Assembly (NCBI GenBank): GCA_016617855.1
Contig: JAECUM010012839.1
Coordinates: forward strand, 1 to 64,000
Direction of reading: 5' to 3'
DNA length: 64,000 bases
DNA from: Megalonaias nervosa
Lineage: Eukaryota; Mollusca; Bivalvia; Unionida; Unionidae
The translations under genes were made by a program, and so were the position numbers. Within the stretch, counting starts at the first letter, position 1, and every line of letters starts with the position of its first letter. A model generated the notes under the pieces. It was not told the origin of the DNA and did no database searches. It was given only the letters and a program-made list of their open reading frames with translations. Below are positions 14,001 to 27,800 of the stretch, piece by piece.

Positions 14001-17000
14001 GGCCAGTGCCTGGTGATGCATGTAGATTTGCAAAATATGATGACTGAAAGTAATTTTTCTTTCCAATGAAATCACTTAATTCATGACTTGAGTGGTCAGT
14101 GATAGAGTGTACAAGTGAACACAGTGGACATATCAACACAGTGTACACAATTCCATGCACTGACCCTCATAAACAATCAAACTTTTAGGTTAAAGGTACA
14201 GAAGAACCTTTCCATAGCATAGATTGTGAAATCTTTTTTTTTTTAATTTATGATACCACATTATTCTTTAAAATATAAAAACTTTGAAAAGAATTATGAC
14301 ATACCGACCATAATGTTCCAGTGATCTTGATCGTACATGTACAGTATAAATAGTACATGATTTAGTTATAATCTTTTTTTTTGAGTTTTATTTGTATGAC
14401 TGCTTTCAGTAATTCTTGAAAGGAGGCAATGGAAATAATGTGGAAATAAAAGGTAAACTATGTCAAATTAATAACCAGTACAGAAAGCACTTGTGAAATA
14501 TCATTTGTTGGGAAAGAACATTGAAGGTACCGCTTGATCCAGAACAGCAAAATACTACTTCTGGATATGCTAATAGATACATGTAATCTCTCAGCAAGGC
14601 TGTACATTGTCGCTGATCAATCTTTCTTATGTCATGGACAGGGATGGGAAGATATCCAAGCAATGTAAAATTGTGTATTTTTTATCTGGGTTATGTGCAT
14701 TCAGCTATATGATACCCTAGCTAGGCCACTGATAAATACCACAAGAAATTTTACAACTGTATAGTTTGTACAGGCAAAAGTTTGAAATTTACACCGCCAT
14801 GGTCAGGTTTACAGCATTGGGATTTCTCCCTTCTGTTTGTTTGGTTTGTCAGTTTGTGGAGTGATAACAGTAGAACCAAGTAGGGGTGCCATAAAACCCA
14901 CTACAGTTACAATAAAATCTGTAACGGATTTTCACTAGATTGAGTGGATTTCCACTAGACTTGAAGGAAATCCACCAGACTGTGTGGACATTCTTTACTC
15001 ATAGTGGGCACTTAACCCCTTGCTCCTCTATGTCCACCAGATTGAATGGGAACTCGGTAATCCATGATACGTGTACTGTGTCACTTTTCTGATAATGAGG
15101 ACGTTGTCAATGACATAAAGATCCTAAGTTAAACAGGACTTTCACTTTTCTGTTACAGAAGACTGTCAGCAATATTAAAATCCTCTTAAACAGATGTATC
15201 ACCTTGAAACCATTATGTCAGTGACATTAAAATCCTGTCTTAAAGAGAAGTATCACTTTGAAGCCATCATTGTCAGTGACATTAAAATCCAGTCTTAAAG
15301 AGAAGTATCACCTTGAAGCCATCATTGTCAATGACATTAAAATCCAGTCTTAAAGAGAAGTATCACCTTGAAGCCATCATTGTCAGTGACATTAAAATCC
15401 AGTCTTAAAGAGAAGTATCACCTTGAAGCCATTATGTCAGTGACATTAAAATCCAGTCTTAAAGAGAAGTATCACCTTGAAGCCATTATGTCAGTGACAT
15501 TAAAATCCAGTCTTAAAGAGCAGTATCACCTTGAAGCCATTATGTCAGTGACATTAAAATCCAGTCTTAAAGAGAAGTATCACCTTGAAGCCATTATTGT
15601 CAGTGACATTAAAATCCAGTCTTAAAGAGCAGTATCACCTTGAAGCTATCATTGTCAGCGACATTAAAATCCTGTCTTAAAGAGCAGTATCAATTTTCAG
15701 GAAGTGAAGACATTGTCAGCGACATAAACATCCACTGTGGAAGCTATGGCAAATCAAAGTGGGGAGACATTATAGCTTGGAATACACATCCATCACATGC
15801 TTTGTTCCTTCAGCCAGTCATTCAGTCATGCATGCACATAATCCACCTTCTTGTATGGCTTTTATCATTTGTACAGTATTCAGTAAAATGTAAGAAATTA
15901 CATTCATTTCAGAAATTCTCTGCAAACACTTGGTCTGGTTGGGCTGTATAAGTTTGGAAATGCAGTAAAATAAGACATGTATTCTGTTTTTGTCACATTA
16001 TAATAATTGCAAATTCATGTAATATGTTTGGAAAGCAGTCATTCCAGCACCCCAATTCCTACTTTTCCCACTCTTTCCCACTTTTTTTGACTGTCCTGTT
16101 TTTTTGCTATTTCTTATGACAACTGCCCTAATGACCACACTTTTCTAGTTTTACTGGTAACGGACCAAATGATATTAAGTGGTGACCAGTCATTTGTCTA
16201 TCATCTGTCCATTAGAACAAGGTTTTCATAGCTGCTTCTCAGTATGTTTGGAGAGGAAGGCCATGAAACTTGACTGACAGATTCATCCCAAGTTTTTCTT
16301 GGTTCTAAAATGATCCCCTTGAACATCCAATATGGCTGCTATGGTGGCCATCTTAAAAACTTTGTTATTGCTATTTCTTCTGAATGAATGGCGATAATGA
16401 AAATCTTATTGTTACTTCTCTTGAATGGATAATCATACATGAAGTTTTGATGTAAAAACTTCTGATGATCTCTTGTTGGTCTTGAACGATATCCAATATG
16501 GCCATGATGGTGTCCATCTAGAAAATCTTATCATCACTACTCCAGAATGGATGGTTATGTTGACATGGAGTTTTTCACCAAAAGACTTCTTATGATGCTT
16601 AATGGGTCCTAAATGAATATTAGTGCATAGCTGATATCTTGCATGCATGGCCACCATCATCATAATAATAATAATAATAATAATAAAGACTTCATTTAGA
16701 GAAGGTAACTCAGTTAGTTACAGAACTAATCTACCTTGAGGCCTTCTATCTGTTATGTACAATATATACAGTATATACAACATGATGTGAAGAATCTGGC
16801 TTGACACTAAATAATTAAGTAATTTTAAAAGTCAAAGTATCAAGCCTGGAACACATGCACAAGCATCTGTGAAAGCATAAACATATATAAAATATAAAAT
16901 ATCATCCTGCATTGAAAAGTTCAACTGTGAAAATGATGCAAAATTACAGAAAAGCAGGCGGTATTTATTGTACTAGAACTGTTCAATTTTCTAAAGATTT

Positions 17001-20000
17001 CATCCATTTGAGACATTGATTATGAAAAGAAGAAATGCTAGGAGCCTGTCTAATAAAATGGAAAAGGATGGGTCAGAAGTTTCTCTTCCAACTTATCAAG
17101 GGTTCATCTGATATTTTGACAGCCACTTTTTCCAGGTGGGTTGCCCTCACTATCAGTGGAACCTATCAGTCTGTCACTGAGATGGACTTTTTTATGATAA
17201 TTAAAGCCCGTGATACTAAGGCTATTGCTTTGTCTTTGGTTTGATTGAATCACTGATCTTTGGATGAAGTTATTAAATCTCCCTTGCGGTGGTCACACAC
17301 TACCTTCTTTTGTTACATTCAATCTTTAGCACATCAGAGTGAGGTTATTTCTTCATTAGGCCCTGTAGTGATGGCCCAACCTTTTATCAGCTTGCAGTCG
17401 TGAACACTCCTACCATAAGAACAAGTACAGTATTTTTCTATACCAGATTTGTTAAGGCCATCAGCTTCCCTCCTAAACGGTAAATTCAGCATTGTAATAG
17501 TTGCAGGTATTGTACTACTGCTGTGAAAATGTAGTTTGGTGGAATGGGGAGTAAAACTAATTTTAATTATGTAGTACTTACCTGCTGCTACATGTATTGC
17601 AAAGATTCCCTCCTCCCACCCTGCTCTGATGTCCTGTAATCTAGACCCAAGTCGGAAAAGGATACTATCCTGTGTGTTGGCTCTTGACTATGGGGTCAGA
17701 TTGGGATAATGTCCTTTACAGTTCTGTCCCTCCAACACTAATTGGAAGAGGAAATAATTAGCTTGGATTGGGGAATTTGAGTCATGGAAAAGGAAGGCAG
17801 TGCATTAATGGTAGGTAAATATTAGATAATTAAATTAGTTTTCCCCTATAGAAAGATACATTTATTATTTTTCTGGTTTAGATTAAGTTTTTGCATCAAG
17901 TTCATAGTTTTCACACCATAGCATTAGTTCCAAATCATGTACTTGGAGTAAGGAAGAAGCCAATTACTTTGGAGGTCAGATGTCATGGTCACTGTCACTG
18001 AAATTTTAAAAAAATGGTTTAGCACAAATAACATTAGTTTCACATCACATACCCTGACCAAACTGTGGATTGGTTTTACTGATGGTTAGGAAGAAGCATA
18101 TCAATTTTGGGGTCAGAAGGTCAGAAGTCAAAATTATTGTGAATGAAGGAAGAAAAATGGTTTCACACAAAATTTCATTTATTATGTACATTGGAGGTGT
18201 GCAGTATTACTAGTTTACCATGGTATTTATTTCTGGTAGTATGTACTATGATACTTTGCACTGTACTGGTACATCCATAATTTCTGTTAATGCAGAATGT
18301 ACTGAATTTATCCCAAATAATCTTGTTACAGATTTAATTATATTAAAATCATATCTTCATTCTTCATGAAAGAATAAATCCAAAAATTAGATTTTAAGAT
18401 ACAAAATATATGTATTTGTCAGTAATTAATCTAGAAGCTTAAAAATATAATTATATTTTTGAACTTTAATCACATGTGAATATACCAACATGGTGGCAAA
18501 TGGGATTTTGTGAAAGATGTTCAGATAAAATCCAAATTTTGTACCTAATATAATTACAGTATACCATGTTCCATATAGCAATATGTTAAAAACATACTGC
18601 AGTATAAAACAGTTCAAAATTTTTCATGGTACCCAGCTCTAATGTACATAGCATGTGTTGGGCATTCACTGTACTCATGTATTACCTCTACTTCAGTATC
18701 TTAACAAGAAATTATCTTTTGTTGTTTGTTTTAACTGTTTTATGTCCTTTCACAGGGATCAACATTTCATTGTCAATATCACTTTACTCAGAATTTATTT
18801 TCTGCATAATAATTCATGTTTATAATGGCTGTTGGAGACTACCAACAATTTTGTAGAAGCTAGCTATGTAATTGTTGATTAAATTCTGGTATTTAGGAGG
18901 AGTTCCAGCAAAAGAAGAAAATGTTTGGAGACCTTAATTTGTCCAAAGAGGAGCATTTTTCCTTTTATCGTTCAACTGGATTGGACATAGATGACAGATT
19001 GACAATGATGCAAGGAATTTGCAAATCTCTGGAAAAGGGAATTGCCAAACTAGTCAACTTTGCCAAGCAGATACCAGGATTTGTTGATCTCCCCCTAGAA
19101 GACCAAGCTAGTCTTATAAAAGGTATGGCATCTGTCAATGTTAATTGCTTGTATTATAAATGGTATGGAATAAGAATCTTGTAAGTTGCTTCTATTATCA
19201 AAGGTATAGCATCAACCCCTTGTTAATTGTTAGTGGGATCAGTCCCTTGTAAATTTCATGCTTTATAAAAGATGTGGCATCAGTCCCTTGTTAATTGCTA
19301 GTTGTATAAAGGATGTGGCATCAGTCCCTTGTTAATTGCTTGCATTATAAAAGGTATTAGCATCAGCCCCTTGTTAATAGTTGTATAAATGATGTGCCAT
19401 CAGACCCTTGTTAATTGCTGAGATTGCTAACCATGTAAAAGGTGTGGCATCAGCCTGTTGTTAATTGCTAGTCATTTAAAATGTGTGGCATGAACCCCTT
19501 CTGAATTGCTATTTGTATAAAATGTGTGGCTTCTGTCCCTTGTGAATTTCTTGCATAATAAAAGGTAGAGCATCAGCCTCTTGTTAATTGCTAGTTGTAT
19601 AAAAGATGTGGGATCAGTCCCTTGTTAATTACCAAGATTGCTGACCATGTAAAAGGTGTGGCATCAGTCATGTAAAAGGTGTGGCATCAGCCCCTTGTGA
19701 ATGCTAGTCATATAAAATGTGTGGCATTAACCCATTCTGAATTGCTAGTTGTTTAAAAGAAGTGGCATCAGTCTCTTGTTAATTGCTAAAATTGCTAATC
19801 ATATAAAAGGTGTGGAATCAGTCATATAAAAGGTGTGGAATCATTTAAAGGTGTGGCATCAGTCGTGTAAAAGGTGTGGCATCAGTCATGTTAAAGGTGT
19901 GGCATCAGTCATGTAAAAGGTGTCGCATCAGTTGTGTAAAAGATGTTGCATCAGTCGTGTAAAAGATGTGGCATCAGCACCTTCTTAATTACACGTTGTT

Positions 20001-23000
20001 TAAAAGGTGTGGCATCAGTCATTTATGAACTGCTTGTCATATAAAACATGTGATATCAGACTTTTGTGAATTGCTAGGTATATAAAATGTGTGATATCAG
20101 TCCTTTGTTAATTCAGCGTATCATACTCTTAACTCTACCATCTGCTAACACATATATGCATTGCTAAAAATGACCTTGCATCCCCACAGACACATATATG
20201 CATTGCTAAAAATGACCTTGCATCCCCACAGACACATATGTGCATTGCTAAAAATGACCTTGCATCCCCACAGACACATATGTGCATTGCTAAAATTGAC
20301 CTTGCATCCCCACAGACACATATGTGCATTGCTAAAAATGACCTTGCATCCCCACAGACACATATATGCATTGCAAAAAATGACCTTGCATCCCCACAGA
20401 CACATATATGCATTGCTAAAAATGACCTTGCATCCCCACAGACACATATGTGCATTGCTACATACTCTTAACTCTACCATCTGCTAACACATATATGCAT
20501 TGCTAAAAATGACCTTGCATCCCCACAGACACATATGTGCATTGCTAAAAATGACCTTGCATCCCCACAGACACATATGTGCATTGCTAAAAATGACCCT
20601 GCATCCCCACAGACACATGTGTGCATTGCTAAAAATGACCTTGCATCCCCACAGACACGTGCATTGCTAAAAATGACCTTGCATCCCCACAGACACATAT
20701 GTGCATTGCTAAAAATGACCTTGCATCCCCACAGACACATATGTGCATTGCTAAAAATGACCTTGCATCCCCACAGACACATGTGTGCATTGCTAAAAAT
20801 GACCTTGCATCCCCACAGACACATGTGTGCATTGCTAAAAATGACCTTGCATCCCCACAGACACATATGTGCATTGCTAAAAATGACCTTGCATCCCCAC
20901 AGACACATATGTGCATTGCTAAAAATGACCTTGCATCCCCACAGACACATGTGCATTGCTAAAAATGACCTTGCATCCCCACAGACACATGTGCATTGCT
21001 GGCAGTATTCTCTTTGTCCTTGTTGACTCGTACATGCGTTTCCAGCCAAGGGTTGGGAAACCCCATCAACGCATATATGCATTTCATAATAAAGCATTGA
21101 ATTGAATGAAATTACTAACATCCAGTTTCTTTAAAAATATTTAGCCATGAACATTGTCCTTGCATAAAATTATGAAAGTGTTCTATTAGTAGTTTTACAT
21201 CCTATAAGCGGAAATTACCACGGAAAATGAGATCTGTTGTAGAAAGTTAATAGAATGGCAACCTTCATGTATATTCTGATGAGTGTGATGCAGGTTTTGA
21301 AGGATTTGAAAGTGATGACATTGCCAATAATATTGACTCTAATGATCAGATTCAAGATGAAGGATCAGACATTAGTGCAAGTTCTGTTTCTACGCCAGCT
21401 TTATCTGAATCTGAGGATGAAACATGCAGCGATCTTGTATTGTTGTAACATGTGAGGCCAGTACATATGGATGACCAGGGGTCATGCCACCAGGAAGTGG
21501 GCAACTAAGGCACCTGAAAAATGTAAACTTTTCCTTCTTCTGTTAGGAAAGTGAAAACCACTTCGCCCTGTGATATTTTTAGAGGTACATTGACTGACCA
21601 TAGTTTTTTAGATGCCCCCTCGTCTTAGCCAGGTTAGTTCTAGTGCTGTGTTTTAGCGAAACGTATTCATCAAGCCATCAGTAGCTAGGCCTAGCTTTGA
21701 TATCAATTAAGCTGACAAACAAACTCTTGCACATTCACAGGCTTGTGTTTTGATAGTTGATTGACCATCAACCCTTTCCCGAGTAAGTTAGCAACTATCA
21801 TAGACCAATTTCCGCATGTTATCCTTTGATGATAAAAACATACGAACCTGTGTTTCAAAACTTTAACAATAGTATGTAAATAGCAATTTGTGTTTTAAGA
21901 ACAGAATCGGCGATCTGCATATTTAACTGCCTAATGTACACTATTTCGTTATAAAATTAGTTTGAAACTGTCAGTGAACCAGAAACAGGGAAATAATGGC
22001 AGACATCGCTGTGTCTGGGAAACACCAGTTTATTAGATTGTCTGTTTTCGTAAATGATCAGTCAGATATATTCAGAAAAATGTACAATTCATAGAAAGCA
22101 AAGCCTACATATTATGTTGTTTAAGATTTAACTTTAAAATGCAATTATATAGGTCAGAAACGTATGGGATGATGCAATATTGCTTAATTTGCAAGAAGCA
22201 TTGTAAGGTCAAAGTTGTTTTCTAACTTGACTGATATTTGTTATTTAAGATTTAACTTTAAAATGCAATTATGTAGGTCAGAAAAGTATGGGACAATGCA
22301 ATATTGTGGAATTCGCAAGAAGCATTGTAAGGTCAAAGTGAATATAGAAAAATGCAGCAAAGCAGATACTAATTAACCAATGCCTAAAATTACTACAAGT
22401 AAGTAGACAAATAAATAAACCATAAATTTGCAATCCTATCAGTGGACTGTTGTAATGAAGCTATATAGAGCGGTCACATTATGAAAACCCCTCCTTCTAA
22501 AAATAGATGCACTCATGTCTGTGTTGATTTGGTTGGAAAGAAAGGTTTAGTTCATGTACCGACAATAAAGGAGCCATGTCTGTAATTTTATGCATTTGAG
22601 TGTGTTATGTGTGAATAGTTACGGTAATGTTTTATCCGCAACAAAGAAATGAGGATGAACAGTATGATCTGAAGACACGTGTGCATTTGCCCTCATGTGG
22701 TACAGGGGTTGTTTCAAACATGTTTTGTTATCTTTGAAAGTACCATTATTGTGAACTTTTAGAAAGTATTTTAAAAAGAAAATGATTAAGGGCAGTAGAT
22801 TAAGCATTTTTACTAACTTGCAATTACGATAATGTAATCTGGTTACTCAGTTAAAATTTGTTATTTATTATGTAGTTTCTGTTATTCTCTTTTAGAGTCA
22901 TATGGCCAAAATAACGCAGAAAATTCTACTTGAAAATAAAGTATTGCTTAAATCCCATGTTAAATGCAAATATGAATATTGGAATACAGAGGGCATAATT

Positions 23001-23163
23001 CAAATAAGAGAACATGCATTATATATAATATATACAGGGGTCAAGCTAGACTTCAATTTTAGGGAGAAGTGACTTCTCCTTTTGGTCAGAACAGGGAGAA
23101 GTGGGAGCTAAACAGGGAGAAGTGGAAGCTAAACAGGGAGAAGTGAAACCAAAGCAAGAAATG

Positions 23164-23223
<60 letters not shown>

Positions 23224-24765
23224 CTGCATTATCTTATTTTAATTATGTGCTCTATTTCTCAGTATGCTTTTAACAGTTTTAAGCAATGCCTTATTTTCAA
23301 GTTGAAAAATATGTGTTATATGTTTATTATCAACACATTTTGTACGTGTATAAAAATTTTATATTCATACCCATTCTATTCATACTTGTAGTATATGTGT
23401 GTTTGATTGAGGTAAATGCAGTGTGTTTTGGCCATATGACTTAAAAAGCACATCAGAAGCTATACAATGTAATTAATTTTAACTGATAGCTAGTAACAAG
23501 ATTAGAGTCTTGTAATTGCAAGTTGGTAAAAATGCTTAATAAACTACCACTTAATTATTTTATTTCCTACAAGTTTTGTGTAAAATTGCAGTCAAAAAGA
23601 TTTCTAGCATTCTTTGAAACAACCCCTTACATGTACATAGGAATAAATGCACAAGTGACTTCAAACCATACTCTTCGTCCTGATTACATTGTCCCAGATA
23701 AAACATTACTGTAACTATTCATAGACAACACAATGAAGCACTAAAGTCAATATATAACTAAACTGGACCCTTTTTTCCCCTAACCGAAAACTCAAGAACA
23801 CGTATTGTGCCATGCGAGTACATCTATTTTTAGAAAGAGGGCTTTTCTTAATATAACTTCTCACTTTCTTGCTTCGTTACAAAAATTCATTAATAGGACT
23901 GCATATTTATGGTTGTATTATTTGTCTTCCTACTGGTAATAACAATATGCATTGGTTAAATAGTATTTGCTTCATTACTATATATATTTTTCATATTTTC
24001 ACGAAAATTAATTACGGTATGTCAGAAAACAACCTTGACCTTGCAGCATTGTTTCGAATTCCACAACAAAGATTATCACATGTTTCTGACCTACATTATT
24101 AAATATTTAGGCTAAATCTCCTATTACATAATATTTAAATTTTGTTTTCATATATTATATATTTTCCTGAATCTGTTTGCCCAATTATTTACGAATACAG
24201 ACAGTTTAATGAAGTGGTATATCATATACGCAGCGATGTCTGCCATTACAAGTTCATTTAGGGTTTGAGTCTGATTTATAAAGAAAATACGCAAATACGG
24301 CCGTTAAAATCACCATTTATAAAAAAAAAAAATAAATTAGAAAACGGTTTTCACCGATCATATTTTTTAAAAGCAAATTACTATTTGCATATTGATGTTT
24401 AAATTTCTAAACAGAATTTGGTATATTTTTATCATAGCACAGTATGCCCAACTTCATGAAATCAAGCAGTGATATCTTGCTACGGAAAGGGTTAATGGTC
24501 AGCTAGCTATTAAAACTTGCATGTGAATGTGCAAGAATTTCTTTGTTGCCGTAAGCTGATTGGTATCAACACCACGTAAATACATTTCAACTTGGGTTAC
24601 AACAGTGCAGAGCTTACTGGCTACAGCGAGGGGGCATCTCAAAAGTCATAATCTACAGCCATTTTACGTCCGAAAAATCAGAGGGCGAAGTCGTTTTCGC
24701 TTTCCTAACAGAAGAAACCGAAGTTTACATTTCTCAGGTGACTTTTTCGCCTGGTAGCGTGACCC

Positions 24766-24838
<73 letters not shown>

Positions 24839-27800
24839 CATTTCTTGCTTCTCGTCCACTTTTTCCTGATCAGCTCTCACTTCTCCCTGTTATGTCAAAA
24901 AGGAGAAGTCCTTCTCCCTAAAATTCAATTCTAGCTTGACCCCTGGATGACTTTACAGCAGATTCAGGGTCAACATTTCATTGAGATGAAAATGCAAGGG
25001 AGACCGATCTCTTTTTAAAAAATTTTCCGGGAGAAATATTCCAGTCATTGGAAGCTGAAATAAACAGATATGCCAAAAGACAAATTAGTGAGAAGCCTGA
25101 TCCCAGTATGTGAATATAAACATTGATTCCTGAGGATTTTATGTATTTGTTGGTGGAAGTGAGTGGCACAAAACTTTGATGAGTGTTTTAAATTTTATTT
25201 CTCATTAAAAATTTGTTAGTTTGCACGGGACAAGACTAGAAAATGTAGACAGCATGTGCTCTCACATGCACAGCCATTATGTCAATCTGGGGCTCAGCCT
25301 AGCAACATCTGCTAGGAGGCAGGCTGCTTAGCAGGATTAGTAGCCAGGGCACTCAGAACTTGCAGAAGGTAAATAGTTAATGTGTGTTATCTATCCTTTA
25401 ACTCACTGGATAATGTATTTCATTGGTTTGACTATTTGAATTGCTACTTAAGTTTGTGGTAGTTTGTATGGCCCACATGACAGTTGTAGGGCATCGAGTG
25501 CTACCCTTGTCCTTCTCTTGCAGTGAATTATGGCCTTGCCCTAGTTGTCTGTGAAGTGAAGTATGGCATTTAATTTTACCCTTGTTTGCTGGGTGAAGTA
25601 TGACATATAATGTTACAAGTGTTATTTTATCTTCGAAGTGAAGTATTGCATACAGTGTTACCCATGTCCATCAGTATTCTGTTTGAAGTAGGACACATAT
25701 ACTTGACCACTCCAGTGCTCTATTGGTTAGAGTGTCCACCTCGGATGGAGGAGGTCATAGGTTTGAACTCTGGCTGAGTCATACCAAAGACTTATTAAAC
25801 TGGTACTAGGAGCTGCCTCACTTGGCGCTTAACATTAATAGGTTAGTGTTAAGACTGGTCAACCTGGTGTAAGTATCATGTGACTGTGTAGGACATGATG
25901 CCACATGTCTGCATGATGATGCCCCAGTGCTAGACATCAGTATAGACTTCATGGCAATATGACTTAAATTGTTAAAGCTATGTTAAAAATCTCAAACACA
26001 CACACATAATGTTACCCTTGTTATTTTGTCTTCGAGGGAAGTATAGCATATAGTGTTACCCATGTCCTTCTGTTTGCCAAGTGAGATAGGGCATATAGTG
26101 TTAGCCATGTCCCTCTGTTTGCCAAGTGAGGTAGAGCATATAGTGTTTGCCCAGTGAGGTAGGGCATTTAGTGTTACCCATGTCCTTCTGTTTGCCTAGT
26201 GAGGTAGGGTATATAGTGTTACCCTTGTCCTTCTGTCTGCTGGGTGAAATAGGACATATAGTGTTACCCATGTCCTGTTTGCCCATTGAGGTAAGGCATA
26301 TAGTTTTACCCACATCCTTCTGTCTCCTGGGTGAAATAGGACATCTAGTGTTGCCTTTGTTATTTTGTCTGCAGGATAAAGTATGGCATACAGTGTTACT
26401 TGTGTCCTTCTGTTTTCCCGTTGTCAGGGCATATAATGTTACCCTTGTTCTTCAGTTTGCCCAGTGAAGTTTTGTGTCTAGGTCAGTTTTCAGGCATTGT
26501 GGTAAAGCATCAGTGTTCCAGGATTACCTTTTTTTTAAGTTTATGAGATATTTTTGACCAGCAACAAACTAAAAGCAAATAAAAGGTTGTTTTTTACCAT
26601 GATTTCAACCTGACAGTATGAAATTAAATACAGGCTATGGAAATAAAAGTAAATATTTGTTGTCTAATATAATACATTGTTTGAAGTTTATGAAGTTAAT
26701 AATGTAAAATAATTAAATATGTTTACTGGCCAGCATCGCAAAATATTTAGTACTCTTTTTTTTATTCCCCAACCAGTAGACTGGTTCTCTGGCTGTAAAA
26801 TAATTAGTAGTCCAATACCTAAAAGGTGGGTTCTACAAAAAGGGTTGTCTAACTTAATAACAAGTGAAGCTTAAGTCTTTTATAACTTAACTATCATTAA
26901 CCAAGCTTTCATGAAATTTTGAATATGAGTACAAAATTAATCTTTGACAGAGTGGTAAATTTTGAGAGAAAATCTTTGGTTTTAAAGAAAATGCCTTTGA
27001 ACAGTGTGGTAAAAGTTTCAAAGAAAATCTCTGGTTTTAAAGAAAATGCTATGCTCATTGATCGACATAATTGTCATTGATTTGGGAATTCATGAGTTAA
27101 AGCTTTGGAAAGTCACATCTAATCTTAACACCAATTGCAGATGATGTGGTGTGATCATAAAAACCCTTGTTTTTAAATAACCTATAAAATAATTTTATTG
27201 CAACCTTTTTTTTTTATGATAATCATTGTAACAATAGCAGTTACATGTATTTGGATTTTGCTTGCTCTGTTTAGTAATTATTCAGTGGATATTTTCAGTG
27301 GGAAGGTTTGAGGTGTGGCTGCTGGGTATGTTCCCATTTATCAACTCTGATCTTGGAGTTATCTGTGGTCCTCTAGGGAACAAGTTCCACATTGAAGAAC
27401 TTGGAAAATTGTATGATATGTCTTTTATCAAAGCTATCTTCGACTTCTGCAAGAACATGAATAAAATGGGACTGACAGAAGCTGAGATTACATTACTCCG
27501 CACAATTGCACTCACATTTAGAGGTAAGAATTAAAAAACGATTTTTATTTATGTTGAACCCACCTCAATGGAAATTTGAGACCATGATAATTTTGGCATC
27601 TGTGTCAGTCCATATGTCCATCTACAGTCGAGTTTACCCTCAGTATTAAAGTTTTCTAAGCCTTTTCTTGCAAAGTTACTGCCCTCTTTAAAGTTTCAAT
27701 GATGGGCTCAATGTGCAGGCCAAGTCCAGATTCATTTTTGTGCCTTTTTTAATTTTGAACAAATTACCATTTGCTCAGTATTTATTTTTGTGAAATTTAT

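Larger units (their letters stand above)
21476..24945. mobile_element. 3.47-kb foldback (palindromic) DNA transposon
   Basis: The termini read CAGGGGTCA...TGACCCCTG and are flanked by a perfect GATGAC repeat (21,470-21,475 and 24,946-24,951; or GGATGACC/GGATGACT as 8 bp with one mismatch). The interior is a huge imperfect inverted repeat: 21,476 onward pairs with 24,768 backward, 22,619-22,807 with 23,523-23,714, and 22,893-22,913 with 23,425-23,445. A nested motif unit (CAGGGGTCAAGCTAG, GGGAGAAGTG repeats, then TA tract) sits at 23,035-23,221 and, inverted, at 24,771-24,945. CAGGG termini with an 8-bp duplication would suit hAT-type transposons. No transposase ORF, so non-autonomous. Confidence 0.8.

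Noticed and set aside
20149..21000. CRISPR-like regular repeats
   Set aside because: Units are contiguous with no unique spacers, and the context is an animal intron.
20135..21121. Several long ORFs with CLWGCKVIFSNAHM or KNDLASPQTHMCIA repeats
   Set aside because: Translations of a 42-bp minisatellite, open in several frames on both strands; no start, splice or domain evidence.
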